The translations under genes were made by a program, and so were the position numbers. Below are positions 17,774 to 27,330 of a stretch of DNA of 64,000 nt, piece after piece. The stretch spans positions 2,976,001 to 3,040,000 of the forward strand of contig NZ_JBBMQM010000001.1 of assembly GCF_038900055.1 (NCBI RefSeq), read 5' to 3'. Origin of the DNA: Henriciella sp. AS95. Its GTDB lineage: Bacteria; Pseudomonadota; Alphaproteobacteria; Caulobacterales; Hyphomonadaceae. The notes under the pieces are model-generated. The model did no database searches. It worked only from the letters and a program-made list of their open reading frames with translations, and was not told the origin of the DNA. The stretch's first letter is position 1. Each line of letters opens with the position of its first letter.

Positions 17774-18796
17774 ATGCGGAAGTTGCGTGCAGGCAAACAC
17801 TTGGGCTGTGTGGCGGTCCTATTGACGGCATGCACCGCTAATCCCGCGACCGCGCCTGTCGTTTCCTCCTCCGAATCCGATGCTCAATGGACCACAGTCT
17901 GGTTTGAGGACTTTGGTGGCGATGCGCTTGATCGCAGTCGCTGGACAGCCGACGAATCCTGCTGGGGCGGCGGCAATAATGAGCGCCAGTGCTACACGGA
18001 CCGGCCCGCCAATATCGAAGTGTCTGACGGTGTCCTGAAACTCAAGGCGCGCAAGGAAACATACACCGCGCCCATCAACCATCCCGATCGCAAGAGCGAT
18101 GATGTCACGACGCAGGAATACACCTCCGGCAAGATCAGCACGCATAACAGCGCAGCCTGGAAGCACGGCAAGTTCTCCGCGCGCATGAAGCTGCCCGCCG
18201 GCCAGGGCACATGGCCCGCTTTCTGGATGATGCCGGTTGATGCCGAATATGGCCACTGGCCGCTGTCCGGTGAGCTCGACATCATGGAAGCGGTCAATCT
18301 CGGCACGCCGTGCGACGACTGCCCGACGGGCACCGAAGTCCGCACATCCGGCGCCGCTCATTTTGGTGAGCTGGAACCCGACAATACCTACCTGTTCAAC
18401 AAGACATCCGGCCTCGAACCGGGCAGCCCTGCCGATGAATGGCGGGTCTACTCACTCGAATGGGGCGAAGGCCAGATCCAGTGGATGGTCGACGGCAAGA
18501 TCTTCATGCGGCTCACGGCCGATGACTGGTACACCGGTGCCCCCGAAGCAGAGGGCCGAGAATTCGCGCCCTTCGACCAGCCCTTCTACCTGATGCTCAA
18601 CCTCGCCGTCGGCGGAAATCTCCCTGAGAAATCCAATGGCGCAGGCTTCGATCCGGCCTCTTTCCCGGCGGAACTGCAAGTCGACTGGGTCAAGGTTGAG
18701 ACATGCGATGGCGACGAAGCGACCGGCCTCGCCTGCCTCGATGATCAGGAATGGACCGGAACACCCATGGGGCCTTGGGAGGTACAGGCCCGCTAA
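17774..18796 (+). CDS. GH16 endo-beta-glucanase lipoprotein (laminarinase-like)
   Basis: A 340-residue lipoprotein: the signal ends at LLTAC, so it should be lipidated at that cysteine and sit in the outer membrane or periplasm. The GH16 active site GELDIMEAV is present, with nucleophile E167, D169 and acid/base E172, in a beta-jelly-roll of usual length. WTADESCWGGGNNERQCYT in the N-terminal half is typical of beta-1,3-glucanases. The C-terminal cysteines could form a disulphide. It is 43 bases ahead of a TonB receptor, so cleavage outside and oligosaccharide uptake are coupled. Confidence 0.93.
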   Translation: MRKLRAGKHLGCVAVLLTACTANPATAPVVSSSESDAQWTTVWFEDFGGDALDRSRWTADESCWGGGNNERQCYTDRPANIEVSDGVLKLKARKETYTAPINHPDRKSDDVTTQEYTSGKISTHNSAAWKHGKFSARMKLPAGQGTWPAFWMMPVDAEYGHWPLSGELDIMEAVNLGTPCDDCPTGTEVRTSGAAHFGELEPDNTYLFNKTSGLEPGSPADEWRVYSLEWGEGQIQWMVDGKIFMRLTADDWYTGAPEAEGREFAPFDQPFYLMLNLAVGGNLPEKSNGAGFDPASFPAELQVDWVKVETCDGDEATGLACLDDQEWTGTPMGPWEVQAR

Positions 18797-18839
18797 AACC
18801 AATCACGACCTATAGAAACTTATACATCTGGGAGGAAAA

Positions 18840-21800
18840 ATGAGACATTCAGGTTTGATCACATGGCGGCAGGTGTCGCTCGCACTTCTGGGGAGCGCCT
18901 CCGCGCTCGCCATTGCCAATAGCGCCGTCGCTCAGGAAGCGGTCGATGAGGGCGAGGATCTGCGCCAGGACGTCGTTGTCGTCGAAGGTATTCGCGGCAG
19001 TCTGACAGAAGCCAGCGACATCAAGCGCAACTCGCAAGGCGTCGTCGATGCCATCACCAATGAAGACATCGGTAAGTTCCCTGACACGAACCTCGCCGAA
19101 TCCCTTCAGCGCATCACCGGTGTCTCTATCAACCGCCAGAATGGCGAAGGCAGCCAGGTCACCGTTCGCGGCTTCGGTCCGGACTTCAACCTCGTCCTGC
19201 TGAACGGCCGCCAGATGCCAACCGCCTTCCTGACCGGCGGCGCACCCTCGTCGCGCAGCTTCGATTTCGGCAACATCGCCTCTGAAGGCATCGCTGCGGT
19301 GGAAGTCTACAAGACGGGCCGCGCAGCCCTGCCAACTGGCGGTATCGGCTCAACCCTGAACATCAAGACGGCCCGCCCGCTCAATTCACCTGGCCTTCGC
19401 GGCTCGGTCGGCATCAAGGGCGTCTATGACGACTCGGTCACCAATATCGGTGACAAGGAAATCACGCCAGAAATCTCCGGCATCTTCTCCGACACCTTCG
19501 CCAATGACACGATTGGTATTGCAGTGGCCGGCAGCTATCAGGAACGCGATTCCGGCTATGCACAAGTCGGCACGACGAGCGGCTGGCGCGGCGCCTATCT
19601 CGGCTCGGAAAATGATTGGGGCACACTACCTCAGCCGCCAGCCGATACTCAGGTGACGAACCGTCCGGGCCCGACCGACATTTACTCGACCCCGCAAAAC
19701 GTCAATTACAGCCTGACCAATATCAGCCGTGAGCGGACGAATTTGCAGGGCACATTGCAATACGAACCGGTCTCCACATTCACCGCGACGCTCGACTATT
19801 TCTACAGCGACAACAAGGTCGCCACCGAGCGCTCCGACATGTCGGTCTGGTTCAACCATGGTGACGTCACCAGCGGCTGGACAGATGGTCCGATCGCCAG
19901 CCCGCTCTTCTACAATGAAGACTTTGGCGATGGCGGTTCTGACCTCTCCATGGGCGGTGCTAAATTCGCCACGAAGAGCGAGAACAACTCGATTGGCGTC
20001 AACCTCGACTGGCAAGCCACTGACCGGCTCTCCTTCGTCCTTGATGCGCACTCATCCAGCGCCGAATCCGGCCAGGACAGCCCTTACGGCACCACGTCGG
20101 TCATCTCGACAGCGGACCTGCAACTGCGCTCACAAGGCATCGATTTCAGAAGTGAAATCCCTGTGCTTCAGCTCGGTTTCCAGGCGCCTTTCACCGGCAT
20201 CGATGAGAGCCGCATGATCTCGACAGGCTCGGTTTTCGGCAACAGCTATATCAAGACCGAGATCGACCAGATCCAGCTGAACGGTCGATACGAGCTCGAC
20301 AATATCATCGACAGTGTGGATTTCGGTGTCTCGTCGACCACCAACAAGGTCCGCTCGGCCTTTGCCAATGCCCAGCGCGATACCTGGGGCGGCGTCGGGA
20401 CGGCCGATGACCTGCCGGATGACATCTTCCGCCGTGTGAACATTGCCGAGAACTTTGACCAGTTCAGCGGTGCCGGCCAGACACAGCAGGACTTCTTCGT
20501 CTTCGATTTCGACCGCATGGTCGATATCATCGACAGCGCCGGTGACCCGTTCAACCAGGCCTGTGGCGGTGATGGCATCTGCCGCTCTGACAACTTCCTG
20601 GAAGACCGGCGCATCGAGGAAGAAAGCCTTGCTGGCTTCCTTGAGGTTCACAAGGACTTCGACATCGGCACCATGCCAGCTCAGATCAATGCGGGCATCC
20701 GGTATGAGACGACCGACGTCACGTCGCCAGCCCAGGTCGTTGCCCCAACCGGCGTGCAATGGGTCGCGGCCAACGAGTTCGGTCTGATCGGTCTCGACAA
20801 TGCAGCGAACACCCAGACGCAGACCTTCGAAGGCGAGTATGACTACTGGCTGCCAGCCGTCGACTTCCGCCTGGAGCCGCGTGACGACGTCGTTCTGCGG
20901 GCTTCCTACAGCAAGACCATGACCCGTCCGGGCTATGGTGACATTGCAGGCGGTCTCGGCGTTCAGCAGATCGTTCGCGTCGATGGCGGTACCGGTACGA
21001 ATGGCAACACCAATCTGCGCCCATTCCTGTCAGAGAACTTCGACGCTTCGGCGGAGTGGTACTATGATGGCGGTCTCGGCTCTTATGTTTCTGCGGGCTA
21101 CTACCGCAAAAACGTCGAGAACTTCATCGGATCCGGCGTTGTGACCCAGTCGCCCTTCACGGTTTACACACCGTTCGGCGGTGAGCGTTACATGGATGCC
21201 CTGGCGGCCGTCGGTGATGACGCCGTGGCGATCCGTCAGTGGATCTTCGAGAATGCCGATCCATCGACCTATGAGATCACAGGCACCGACTCCAATGGCA
21301 ACTTCACCGGCAACATCTTCGGTGTTGCAGGCGAAGACCCGATCCTCACCTTCGACATTGCAACGCCTGTGAACCAGGAAGAAGCAACCGTCGATGGCTG
21401 GGAATTTGCCTGGCAGCACTTCTTCGGTGACTCAGGCTTCGGCTTCATCGCCAACTACACGATCGTTGATGGTGATGTCGGCTTCGACAACAATCAGGTA
21501 CCATCGAGCGGTGACCCGCAATTCGCGATCACCGGCCTGTCGGACAGCTACAATTTGATCGGCTTCTACGACAAGAATGGTCTGCAGGCGCGTCTCGCCT
21601 ATAACTGGCGCGACCAGTTCCTGACCTCGACCATCGGCGTCAGCGGCACACCAAACAATCCGCAATATGTGGAGGAATATGGTCAGCTGGACTTCAATGT
21701 CAGCTATGAAATCCGCGACGGCATTACGCTGTTTGTTGAAGGCATCAATGTCACGGATGAGACCACCCGCACGGTTGGCCGCACACCGGCATACGTCAAC

Positions 21801-21854
21801 TTCGCAACGCAAACCGGCGCCCGCTACAATTTCGGTGCCCGGTACACGTTCTAA
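18840..21854 (+). CDS. TonB-dependent receptor, probably for beta-glucan oligosaccharides
   Basis: A 1004-residue outer-membrane receptor. The signal peptide ends near AVAQ (about residue 32). The plug domain (~45-170) has IGKFPDTNLAESLQRITGVSI and VTVRGFGPDFNLVLLNGR, and the 22-strand barrel ends in the canonical aromatic GARYTF. GGGAGGAAAA precedes the ATG. This is the large receptor type that Caulobacter and Xanthomonas relatives use for sugars. Position between GH16 and a sodium/sugar symporter supports import of glucan oligosaccharides; the ligand itself is inferred. Confidence 0.95.
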   Translation: MRHSGLITWRQVSLALLGSASALAIANSAVAQEAVDEGEDLRQDVVVVEGIRGSLTEASDIKRNSQGVVDAITNEDIGKFPDTNLAESLQRITGVSINRQNGEGSQVTVRGFGPDFNLVLLNGRQMPTAFLTGGAPSSRSFDFGNIASEGIAAVEVYKTGRAALPTGGIGSTLNIKTARPLNSPGLRGSVGIKGVYDDSVTNIGDKEITPEISGIFSDTFANDTIGIAVAGSYQERDSGYAQVGTTSGWRGAYLGSENDWGTLPQPPADTQVTNRPGPTDIYSTPQNVNYSLTNISRERTNLQGTLQYEPVSTFTATLDYFYSDNKVATERSDMSVWFNHGDVTSGWTDGPIASPLFYNEDFGDGGSDLSMGGAKFATKSENNSIGVNLDWQATDRLSFVLDAHSSSAESGQDSPYGTTSVISTADLQLRSQGIDFRSEIPVLQLGFQAPFTGIDESRMISTGSVFGNSYIKTEIDQIQLNGRYELDNIIDSVDFGVSSTTNKVRSAFANAQRDTWGGVGTADDLPDDIFRRVNIAENFDQFSGAGQTQQDFFVFDFDRMVDIIDSAGDPFNQACGGDGICRSDNFLEDRRIEEESLAGFLEVHKDFDIGTMPAQINAGIRYETTDVTSPAQVVAPTGVQWVAANEFGLIGLDNAANTQTQTFEGEYDYWLPAVDFRLEPRDDVVLRASYSKTMTRPGYGDIAGGLGVQQIVRVDGGTGTNGNTNLRPFLSENFDASAEWYYDGGLGSYVSAGYYRKNVENFIGSGVVTQSPFTVYTPFGGERYMDALAAVGDDAVAIRQWIFENADPSTYEITGTDSNGNFTGNIFGVAGEDPILTFDIATPVNQEEATVDGWEFAWQHFFGDSGFGFIANYTIVDGDVGFDNNQVPSSGDPQFAITGLSDSYNLIGFYDKNGLQARLAYNWRDQFLTSTIGVSGTPNNPQYVEEYGQLDFNVSYEIRDGITLFVEGINVTDETTRTVGRTPAYVNFATQTGARYNFGARYTF

Positions 21855-21869
21855 GCTGCTCTGACTGCG

Positions 21870-21905
21870 CCCCTGCCGGTTTCGACCGGCAGGGGTCCTT
21901 CTTTG
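21870..21905 (+). terminator. Intrinsic terminator after the GH16-receptor pair
   Basis: An 11-bp GC-rich stem (CCCCTGCCGGT) with a TTCG tetraloop lies 15 bases after the receptor stop and is followed by a T-rich stretch. It probably limits expression of the cupin-halogenase-symporter genes relative to the receptor. Confidence 0.85.
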
Positions 21906-21980
21906 AGGCCAGTCTCGCATTTCGGGGCTGGTATTCCTTAAAAGCGGCAGACCTGCCAGAATGGGTCTCTGGGAGAGATC

Positions 21981-23024
21981 ATGATCTGCACGACCGAACG
22001 AACAGACATTTTCAATGATGCCGCCCCGGTACGCGAAGTCTCGTGTCACCGCTCCGATGCCGGCCTTATCGAAGAGATTTCCAAATCCCTCAGCCCCGTC
22101 ATCCTGCGCGGCTTTGTCAGCGACTGGCCCGTCGTCGATGCCGGCAAAGCCTCCCTTGGCGACCTTCAGGCCTATCTGAACCGTTTCGACAATGGCGCGG
22201 TTGTGCCAATCTCCGCCGGTCCTGCCGAGCTTGATGGCCGCCTTTTCTACAATGATGATTTCACCGGCGTGAATGTCGACCGCGGCAACGCCACCTTCAC
22301 CATGTTTCTCGACCGCATCTTCAAATACGGCCCGGCTGACCCGCCGCCGCTCATCTATCTTGCCTCGACCGATGTGGACGCCGTCCTCCCCGGTTTTCGC
22401 AATGAAAATGATATCGATTTCGGCGACCTAGCTCCGCTGCGCAGCGTCTGGATCGGCACCCGCACCCGCGTCGCTGCCCATAACGACCTGCCGCTGAACA
22501 TCGCCTGCGTCGCCGCTGGCAAGCGCCGGTTCACCCTCTTCCCGCCCGACCAGACGCCGAACCTCTATGTCGGCCCGTTTGAGCTGACGCCCGCCGGCCG
22601 CCCGATCAGCCTGGTCGATTTCGCGGCTCCAGATCTGGGCAAGTTCCCCCGCTTCAGGGACGCCGTCCGCCATGCCGAAATCGCTGACCTCGACCCCGGC
22701 GACGCACTCTTCATCCCGTCCATGTGGTGGCACCATGTCGAGGCCACAGGCCCGGTCAACATCCTCGTCAATTACTGGTGGCGCACCTCTCCCGCCCATC
22801 TCGGCACGCCGCAGGATGCGCTGACCCATGCCATGAAGACGCTGCGTGACCTGCCGCCGGAAGAGAAAACGATCTGGAAGCAAATGTTCGACCACTATGT
22901 CTTCAACAATGATGGCAGCGAGGCCGATCACATCCCCGACAATGCGCGTGGCGTCCTTGATCCCATCACGCCCGAAAGCGCCGCCCGCATCCGCGCTTTC
23001 CTTCGCGATCGACTGAACCGGTGA
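21981..23024 (+). CDS. Cupin-8/JmjC-like protein
   Basis: A 347-residue protein of the cupin_8 type (Fe(II)/2-oxoglutarate oxygenase fold). A metal site is visible: H167-x-D169 in AHNDLPLNIACV and a distal His at H251 or H252 in WWHHVEATG, with GDALFIPSMWW preceding it. It overlaps the halogenase-like gene by GTGA, so the two are translated together. This pair is often found beside TonB receptors in Caulobacterales and Xanthomonadales, yet its substrate is not established as far as I know. Both are candidates to modify the receptor, another envelope protein or a small molecule made from the sugar. Confidence 0.82.
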   Translation: MICTTERTDIFNDAAPVREVSCHRSDAGLIEEISKSLSPVILRGFVSDWPVVDAGKASLGDLQAYLNRFDNGAVVPISAGPAELDGRLFYNDDFTGVNVDRGNATFTMFLDRIFKYGPADPPPLIYLASTDVDAVLPGFRNENDIDFGDLAPLRSVWIGTRTRVAAHNDLPLNIACVAAGKRRFTLFPPDQTPNLYVGPFELTPAGRPISLVDFAAPDLGKFPRFRDAVRHAEIADLDPGDALFIPSMWWHHVEATGPVNILVNYWWRTSPAHLGTPQDALTHAMKTLRDLPPEEKTIWKQMFDHYVFNNDGSEADHIPDNARGVLDPITPESAARIRAFLRDRLNR

Positions 23025-24553
23025 CCCAAATGCAAAACGCTGCGCCCAGAAAGAAAGTGATTATCGCCGGCGGCGGCACGGCTGGCTGGATGACGGCGGC
23101 TGCCATGGGCAAGGTGCTGGAGAAAGTCTGCGACGTCACCCTCGTGGAGTCCGACGCCATCGGCACTGTCGGCGTCGGCGAGGCCACCATCCCGACCCTC
23201 GTCACTTACAACCGCCTGATCGGCCTCGACGAGGCAAAATGGATGAGCGCCGTTAGCGGCACCTTCAAGCTCGGCATCGCCTTCGAGAACTGGACCGACC
23301 TCAACCACCGCTACATTCACTCCTTCGGGATCACCGGCAAGGATCACTGGACCGCAGGCTTCCAGCATTTCTGGCATCGCGGGCGCGAACTCGGCGTCGC
23401 AGGAGAGTTTGGCGATTACTGCCTTGAACTTATCGCCGCCGAAAAAGACCGTTTCGCCCATCTGCCAGACCTCGGTCTCAACTATGCCTACCATATCGAC
23501 GCGACGGCCTATGCCCGCTTCCTGCGAGAGCTCGCTGAAGCGCATGGTGTCAAGCGCCGCGAAGGGAAAATCGCTCAAGTCCGCCGCGCAGACAGCGGCG
23601 ACATTGCCAGCCTGATCCTTGAGGACGGCACCGAAATCGAGGGCGATCTCTTCATCGACTGCACGGGTTTTCGCGCCCTGCTCATCGATGGCGCGCTCGG
23701 CGTCGGATATGATGACTGGACGCACTGGCTGCCCTGCGACCGCGCCATCGCGGTACAGACTGAATCGGTCCGGACCCCGCGCCCCTACACCCGCTCCATC
23801 GCGCATGAAGCCGGCTGGCGCTGGCAAATCCCGCTGCAGCACCGCACCGGCAACGGCACGGTCTATTGCAGCAAATATATGAGCGACGACGAGGCCCAGG
23901 CGAAGCTCCTGAACGATATCGAGGGCAAGCCCCTCACAGAGCCACGCGTCATCCGCTTCCGCACCGGCACGCGCCGCGCCCATTGGCACCGCAACTGTAT
24001 CGCCATCGGCCTGTCCAGTGGCTTCATCGAACCCCTGGAATCGACCAGCATCCACCTCATCCAGCGCTCTGTCATGCGCCTCATGCGCGCCTTCCCGCAG
24101 GGCGCGATTTCACAGTCCGACATCGATGAGTTCAATACGCAGACCCAGTATGAAATCGACCATATTCGCGATTTCATCATCCTGCATTACCATCTGACCA
24201 ACCGCACCGACACGCCGTTCTGGCGTCATGTCCGCTCCATGGACATCCCGGACGGCCTGCGCCACCGCATGGACCTTTTCCGCGAGACGGGCCGGGTCTA
24301 CCGCGCCAATGACGAGCTTTTCGCGGAGAATTCATGGACGCAGGTCATGCTCGGCCAGGGCCTGATGCCTGAGAGCCATCACCCCGTCGCCGACGTGATG
24401 AGCGAAGCCGAGGTCAAACGCTTCCTCGATTACATCATTGAGAATGTCGAGAAGACGTCAGACAGTCTGCCGTCGCATGAAGATTACCTGAAAAAATACT
24501 GCCCGGCCAAAGAGATGGCATCACAATCCAGGCCTGTGCAGGAACACGCTTAA
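23021..24553 (+). CDS. Flavin-dependent tryptophan-halogenase-like protein 1
   Basis: A 510-residue protein with the family hallmarks: FAD motif GGGTAGW (17-23), VGEATIP (52-58), the catalytic lysine equivalent to PrnA K79 at K83 in GTFKLGI, WRWQIP and SSGFIEPLESTSIHLIQ. All catalytic residues I can place are kept, so it may be an active halogenase, but the genomic setting is sugar uptake rather than antibiotic synthesis. GTG 23021 overlaps the cupin stop; ATG 23030 is the alternative. It is the first of three such genes in the window. Confidence 0.92.
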   Translation: MTQMQNAAPRKKVIIAGGGTAGWMTAAAMGKVLEKVCDVTLVESDAIGTVGVGEATIPTLVTYNRLIGLDEAKWMSAVSGTFKLGIAFENWTDLNHRYIHSFGITGKDHWTAGFQHFWHRGRELGVAGEFGDYCLELIAAEKDRFAHLPDLGLNYAYHIDATAYARFLRELAEAHGVKRREGKIAQVRRADSGDIASLILEDGTEIEGDLFIDCTGFRALLIDGALGVGYDDWTHWLPCDRAIAVQTESVRTPRPYTRSIAHEAGWRWQIPLQHRTGNGTVYCSKYMSDDEAQAKLLNDIEGKPLTEPRVIRFRTGTRRAHWHRNCIAIGLSSGFIEPLESTSIHLIQRSVMRLMRAFPQGAISQSDIDEFNTQTQYEIDHIRDFIILHYHLTNRTDTPFWRHVRSMDIPDGLRHRMDLFRETGRVYRANDELFAENSWTQVMLGQGLMPESHHPVADVMSEAEVKRFLDYIIENVEKTSDSLPSHEDYLKKYCPAKEMASQSRPVQEHA

Positions 24554-24600
24554 CAAGAAATCCGGGGCGTCGCTGAACGACCTTTGGGGAGGGAAACAAA

Positions 24601-26190
24601 ATGGCATTAGAGACGATCGACCTCGTCATTGTGGGGCTTTATGCGGTGGCGCTATTCGCCATCGCGATCCTGGTCTCGCGTGAGCCTGCAGGCCACAAGA
24701 AAGACACCGAGGACTATTTCCTCGCCGGCAAAGCCCTGCCCTGGTGGGCCATCGGCGCCTCGCTGATTGCCGCGAACATTTCAGCTGAGCAGATCATCGG
24801 CCAGTCGGGCCAGGGCTTCGTCGTTGGCCTCGCCATTGCCGCCTATGAGTGGCAGGCAGCCATCGTCCTTCTGATCGTCGCGAAATTCTTCCTGCCCATC
24901 TTCCTGGAGCGGAAGATTTTCACCATGCCGCAATTCCTCGAGACCCGCTTCGGGCCCGAGGTCAAATCGATCATGGCCGTGTTCTGGATCATCCTCTACA
25001 CGGCGGTGAACCTCACCTCGATCCTGTGGCTCGGCGGCCTTGCGATCAGCGCCGTCACGGGCTGGGCCGTCCTGCCTGCGATGATCGGGCTCGGCGCATT
25101 TGCCGTGCTCTACTCGCTCTATGGCGGCCTGAAAGCGGTTGCCCTGACCGACATCATCCAGGTCGTCATCCTGATCTTTGGCGGCTTCGCCATCCTGTGG
25201 ATCTCGCTCGGCCTCGTCGGCGGCGACGCCGGCCCGATGGCAGGTCTCGGCACGCTGATGAGCGAGATCCCCGACCATTTCAACATGATCCTCCAGCCGG
25301 ACCATCCGAACTATGGCGACCTGCCGGGCATCTGGACACTGCTTGGCGGTCTCTGGGTGCTTCACTTCTCTTATTGGGGCTTCAACCAGTACATCATCCA
25401 GCGCGCGCTCGGCGCAGAGAGCCTGCCCGAAGCGCAGAAGGGTCTTGCCTTCGCCGCCTTCCTGAAGCTTCTCATCCCGGTCATCGTGGTCATTCCAGGC
25501 ATCGCCGCGCTCTGGCTCGCCCAGAACGGCCAGCTCGACATGGACACGCTAAGCGCCAAGCCGGACAGCACCTATGGCATCCTGATGACGCTGGTGCCCG
25601 GCGGCCTGCGCGGCATCGTCTTCGCGGCCCTCATCGCCGCGATCGTCTCGTCGCTCGCCTCCATGATGAACTCGATCTCCACCATCTTCACCATGGACAT
25701 CTACCGGGACTATATCGCCAAGGATAAGACCGAGGATCACTATGTGATGACCGGCCGGATCACCGCGCTCGTCGCCATGATCATCGCCCTCATCCTCGCT
25801 CAGCCATTCCTGGGCGGCATGGAAAGCGCCTTCCAGACGATCCAGGAATATACCGGCTTCATCGCGCCGGGCGTCGTCGCGGTCTTCCTGCTTGGCTTCT
25901 TCTGGGCACGCACCAATACGGCCGGCGCTTTTGCCCTGCTGATCTCATCAGTGGTGCTGTCGGTCGCAGCCAAGCTGATGCTGCCTGAGCTGCCTTTCGT
26001 GCTGCGGATCTGGATCGTCTTCCTGGTCTGCCTCGTCATTGGCGTCATCGTCTCCCTGATGACCCCCAAGCCAAAGCCGGAGCAGCCGGTCTACCTTGGC
26101 GGCATCCAGTTCGACACAAGAGTCGGCTTCAATATCGCGTCCGTACTGATCGTCCTGATCCTCGCCGCGATCTACGTCGCCTTCTGGTAG
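24601..26190 (+). CDS. Sodium/solute symporter (SSS, SGLT-like)
   Basis: A 529-residue polytopic protein with about 14 helices of the sodium:solute symporter family. DYFLAGKALPWWAIGASLIAANISAEQ near residue 40 is the SGLT-type core helix, and AALIAAIVSSLASMMNS (~340) is the sodium-site region. This subtype carries glucose or galactose with sodium. GGGGAGGGAAAC precedes the ATG, 47 bases after the halogenase-like gene. It completes the beta-glucan locus by bringing the glucose released by GH3 into the cytoplasm. Confidence 0.93.
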   Translation: MALETIDLVIVGLYAVALFAIAILVSREPAGHKKDTEDYFLAGKALPWWAIGASLIAANISAEQIIGQSGQGFVVGLAIAAYEWQAAIVLLIVAKFFLPIFLERKIFTMPQFLETRFGPEVKSIMAVFWIILYTAVNLTSILWLGGLAISAVTGWAVLPAMIGLGAFAVLYSLYGGLKAVALTDIIQVVILIFGGFAILWISLGLVGGDAGPMAGLGTLMSEIPDHFNMILQPDHPNYGDLPGIWTLLGGLWVLHFSYWGFNQYIIQRALGAESLPEAQKGLAFAAFLKLLIPVIVVIPGIAALWLAQNGQLDMDTLSAKPDSTYGILMTLVPGGLRGIVFAALIAAIVSSLASMMNSISTIFTMDIYRDYIAKDKTEDHYVMTGRITALVAMIIALILAQPFLGGMESAFQTIQEYTGFIAPGVVAVFLLGFFWARTNTAGAFALLISSVVLSVAAKLMLPELPFVLRIWIVFLVCLVIGVIVSLMTPKPKPEQPVYLGGIQFDTRVGFNIASVLIVLILAAIYVAFW

Positions 26191-26207
26191 GACGCCCCAC
26201 AGACAAC

Positions 26208-26246
26208 AAAAAAGCCCGGACACGCCTCAACGCGTCCGGGCTTTTT
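26208..26246. terminator. Bidirectional terminator between symporter and TetR gene
   Basis: A stem AAAAAGCCCGGAC with its complement is flanked by A-run and T-run on either side. It can stop both the plus-strand symporter transcript and the minus-strand TetR transcript. Confidence 0.93.
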
Positions 26247-26286
26247 ATTGATCAGAAATCCAGGCCAGACTGTCAGGCCAGCTGGC

Positions 26287-26949
26287 TCAACTCACATCCG
26301 CGAGCATGTCCTCGATCATCTGTTTCTGGAAGGTTTTCAGCAGCTCGATCGACTTGTTCGCGCCGGTGCGGGAATGCTCACGCAAGGCATCGATGGACAG
26401 GCCTCGCCCCGCCGCCGCATAGAGCTGCACGAAAGCGTCAAACCTCTCGCGGTGCTTCGACGCGTCGAGGCCCATATCTTCGCCCAGCCGCCAGGTCCGG
26501 TCCTTGTGACTGCGGTCGATCTCATCATTGATCTGCTCTATCCGCTTGGCCATTTCCGGATCACTGCGCGCGCTGAGCATGATCTCGAGGCGCGCCACGC
26601 CAGACGGCGACACCATCGCTTCCCAGAGCACATCAACCAGCGCCAGAAACTTCTCCTTCGGCGTATCGAACACGCTGAGCCGGGCCTTGTGCAGCTTGCG
26701 CCGCATCACGCGAATATGCTCGGCCGTGGCCATGATCAGATCGGCTTTTGTCGGGAAATGGTGAAGCATGGCGCCGCGGCTCACGCCAGCGCGTTTTGCC
26801 ACCAGAACCGTCGTGGTCTGGTGGTAACCAAGTTCGTAGAGAGTCTGGATCGTCGCTTCGATCAGTTTTGCGCGGGTCGTTGCCGTCCGTTCGGCATTGG
26901 GGACCCGCCTGCGCTGCGGTTCTGATTCAGCCTGTGCGTCGCTGGACAT
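26287..26949 (-). CDS. TetR-family transcriptional regulator
   Basis: A 220-residue regulator with an N-terminal helix-turn-helix (~20-68) containing TVLVAKRAGVSRGAMLHHFPTK. The C-terminal ligand domain (~80-215) is of the class often paired with fatty-acid or aromatic genes. It is transcribed toward the symporter and is divergent from the receptor at 27331 across a 381-base gap. It may control that receptor or the beta-glucan genes; neither can be decided from sequence. Confidence 0.9.
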   Translation of the reverse strand: MSSDAQAESEPQRRRVPNAERTATTRAKLIEATIQTLYELGYHQTTTVLVAKRAGVSRGAMLHHFPTKADLIMATAEHIRVMRRKLHKARLSVFDTPKEKFLALVDVLWEAMVSPSGVARLEIMLSARSDPEMAKRIEQINDEIDRSHKDRTWRLGEDMGLDASKHRERFDAFVQLYAAAGRGLSIDALREHSRTGANKSIELLKTFQKQMIEDMLADVS

Positions 26950-27330
26950 TCTGTTTTGTTACACCGGTTACCTTTCAGCACACTATACCGTTATTTAGAC
27001 TGATTGTTCTAGGTATTGCCCCTTAATGATGTCGCACATCGTCGCGATCGGTGGTGGATGATGCGTCGGGCTCTGGCTGAAGGTCTGCCAACGGCCGCAG
27101 ACCAGACGCGAACCGCAGGCTCGACACCGCGCTTGTTTGGCCTCCCGCACAATAAATGAAGCTGACTATCGCCAAGTCTCGAAAATTCTTCTACAGGTGA
27201 GTCTCAAGGGAGTGGCTCAGCAGGCAAATATGCCCGGCCGCACAACAGGAAACGAAGGTTTTCAGGAGAGCCGTAGCGGCCCGCTGCGCGCCCATCCTGT
27301 CTGACCAATGCCGGGAGCGAATGCGGAGCC
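26950..27330. other. Divergent intergenic region (TetR / receptor)
   Basis: This 381-base gap has no credible coding sequence. A GTTAC direct repeat (in TTGTTACACCGGTTACC, about 26957-26974) lies just outside the TetR start and could be its own operator. An AT-rich stretch around 26985-27030 is the likely promoter area. The part nearest the receptor is GC-rich and featureless to me. Confidence 0.45.
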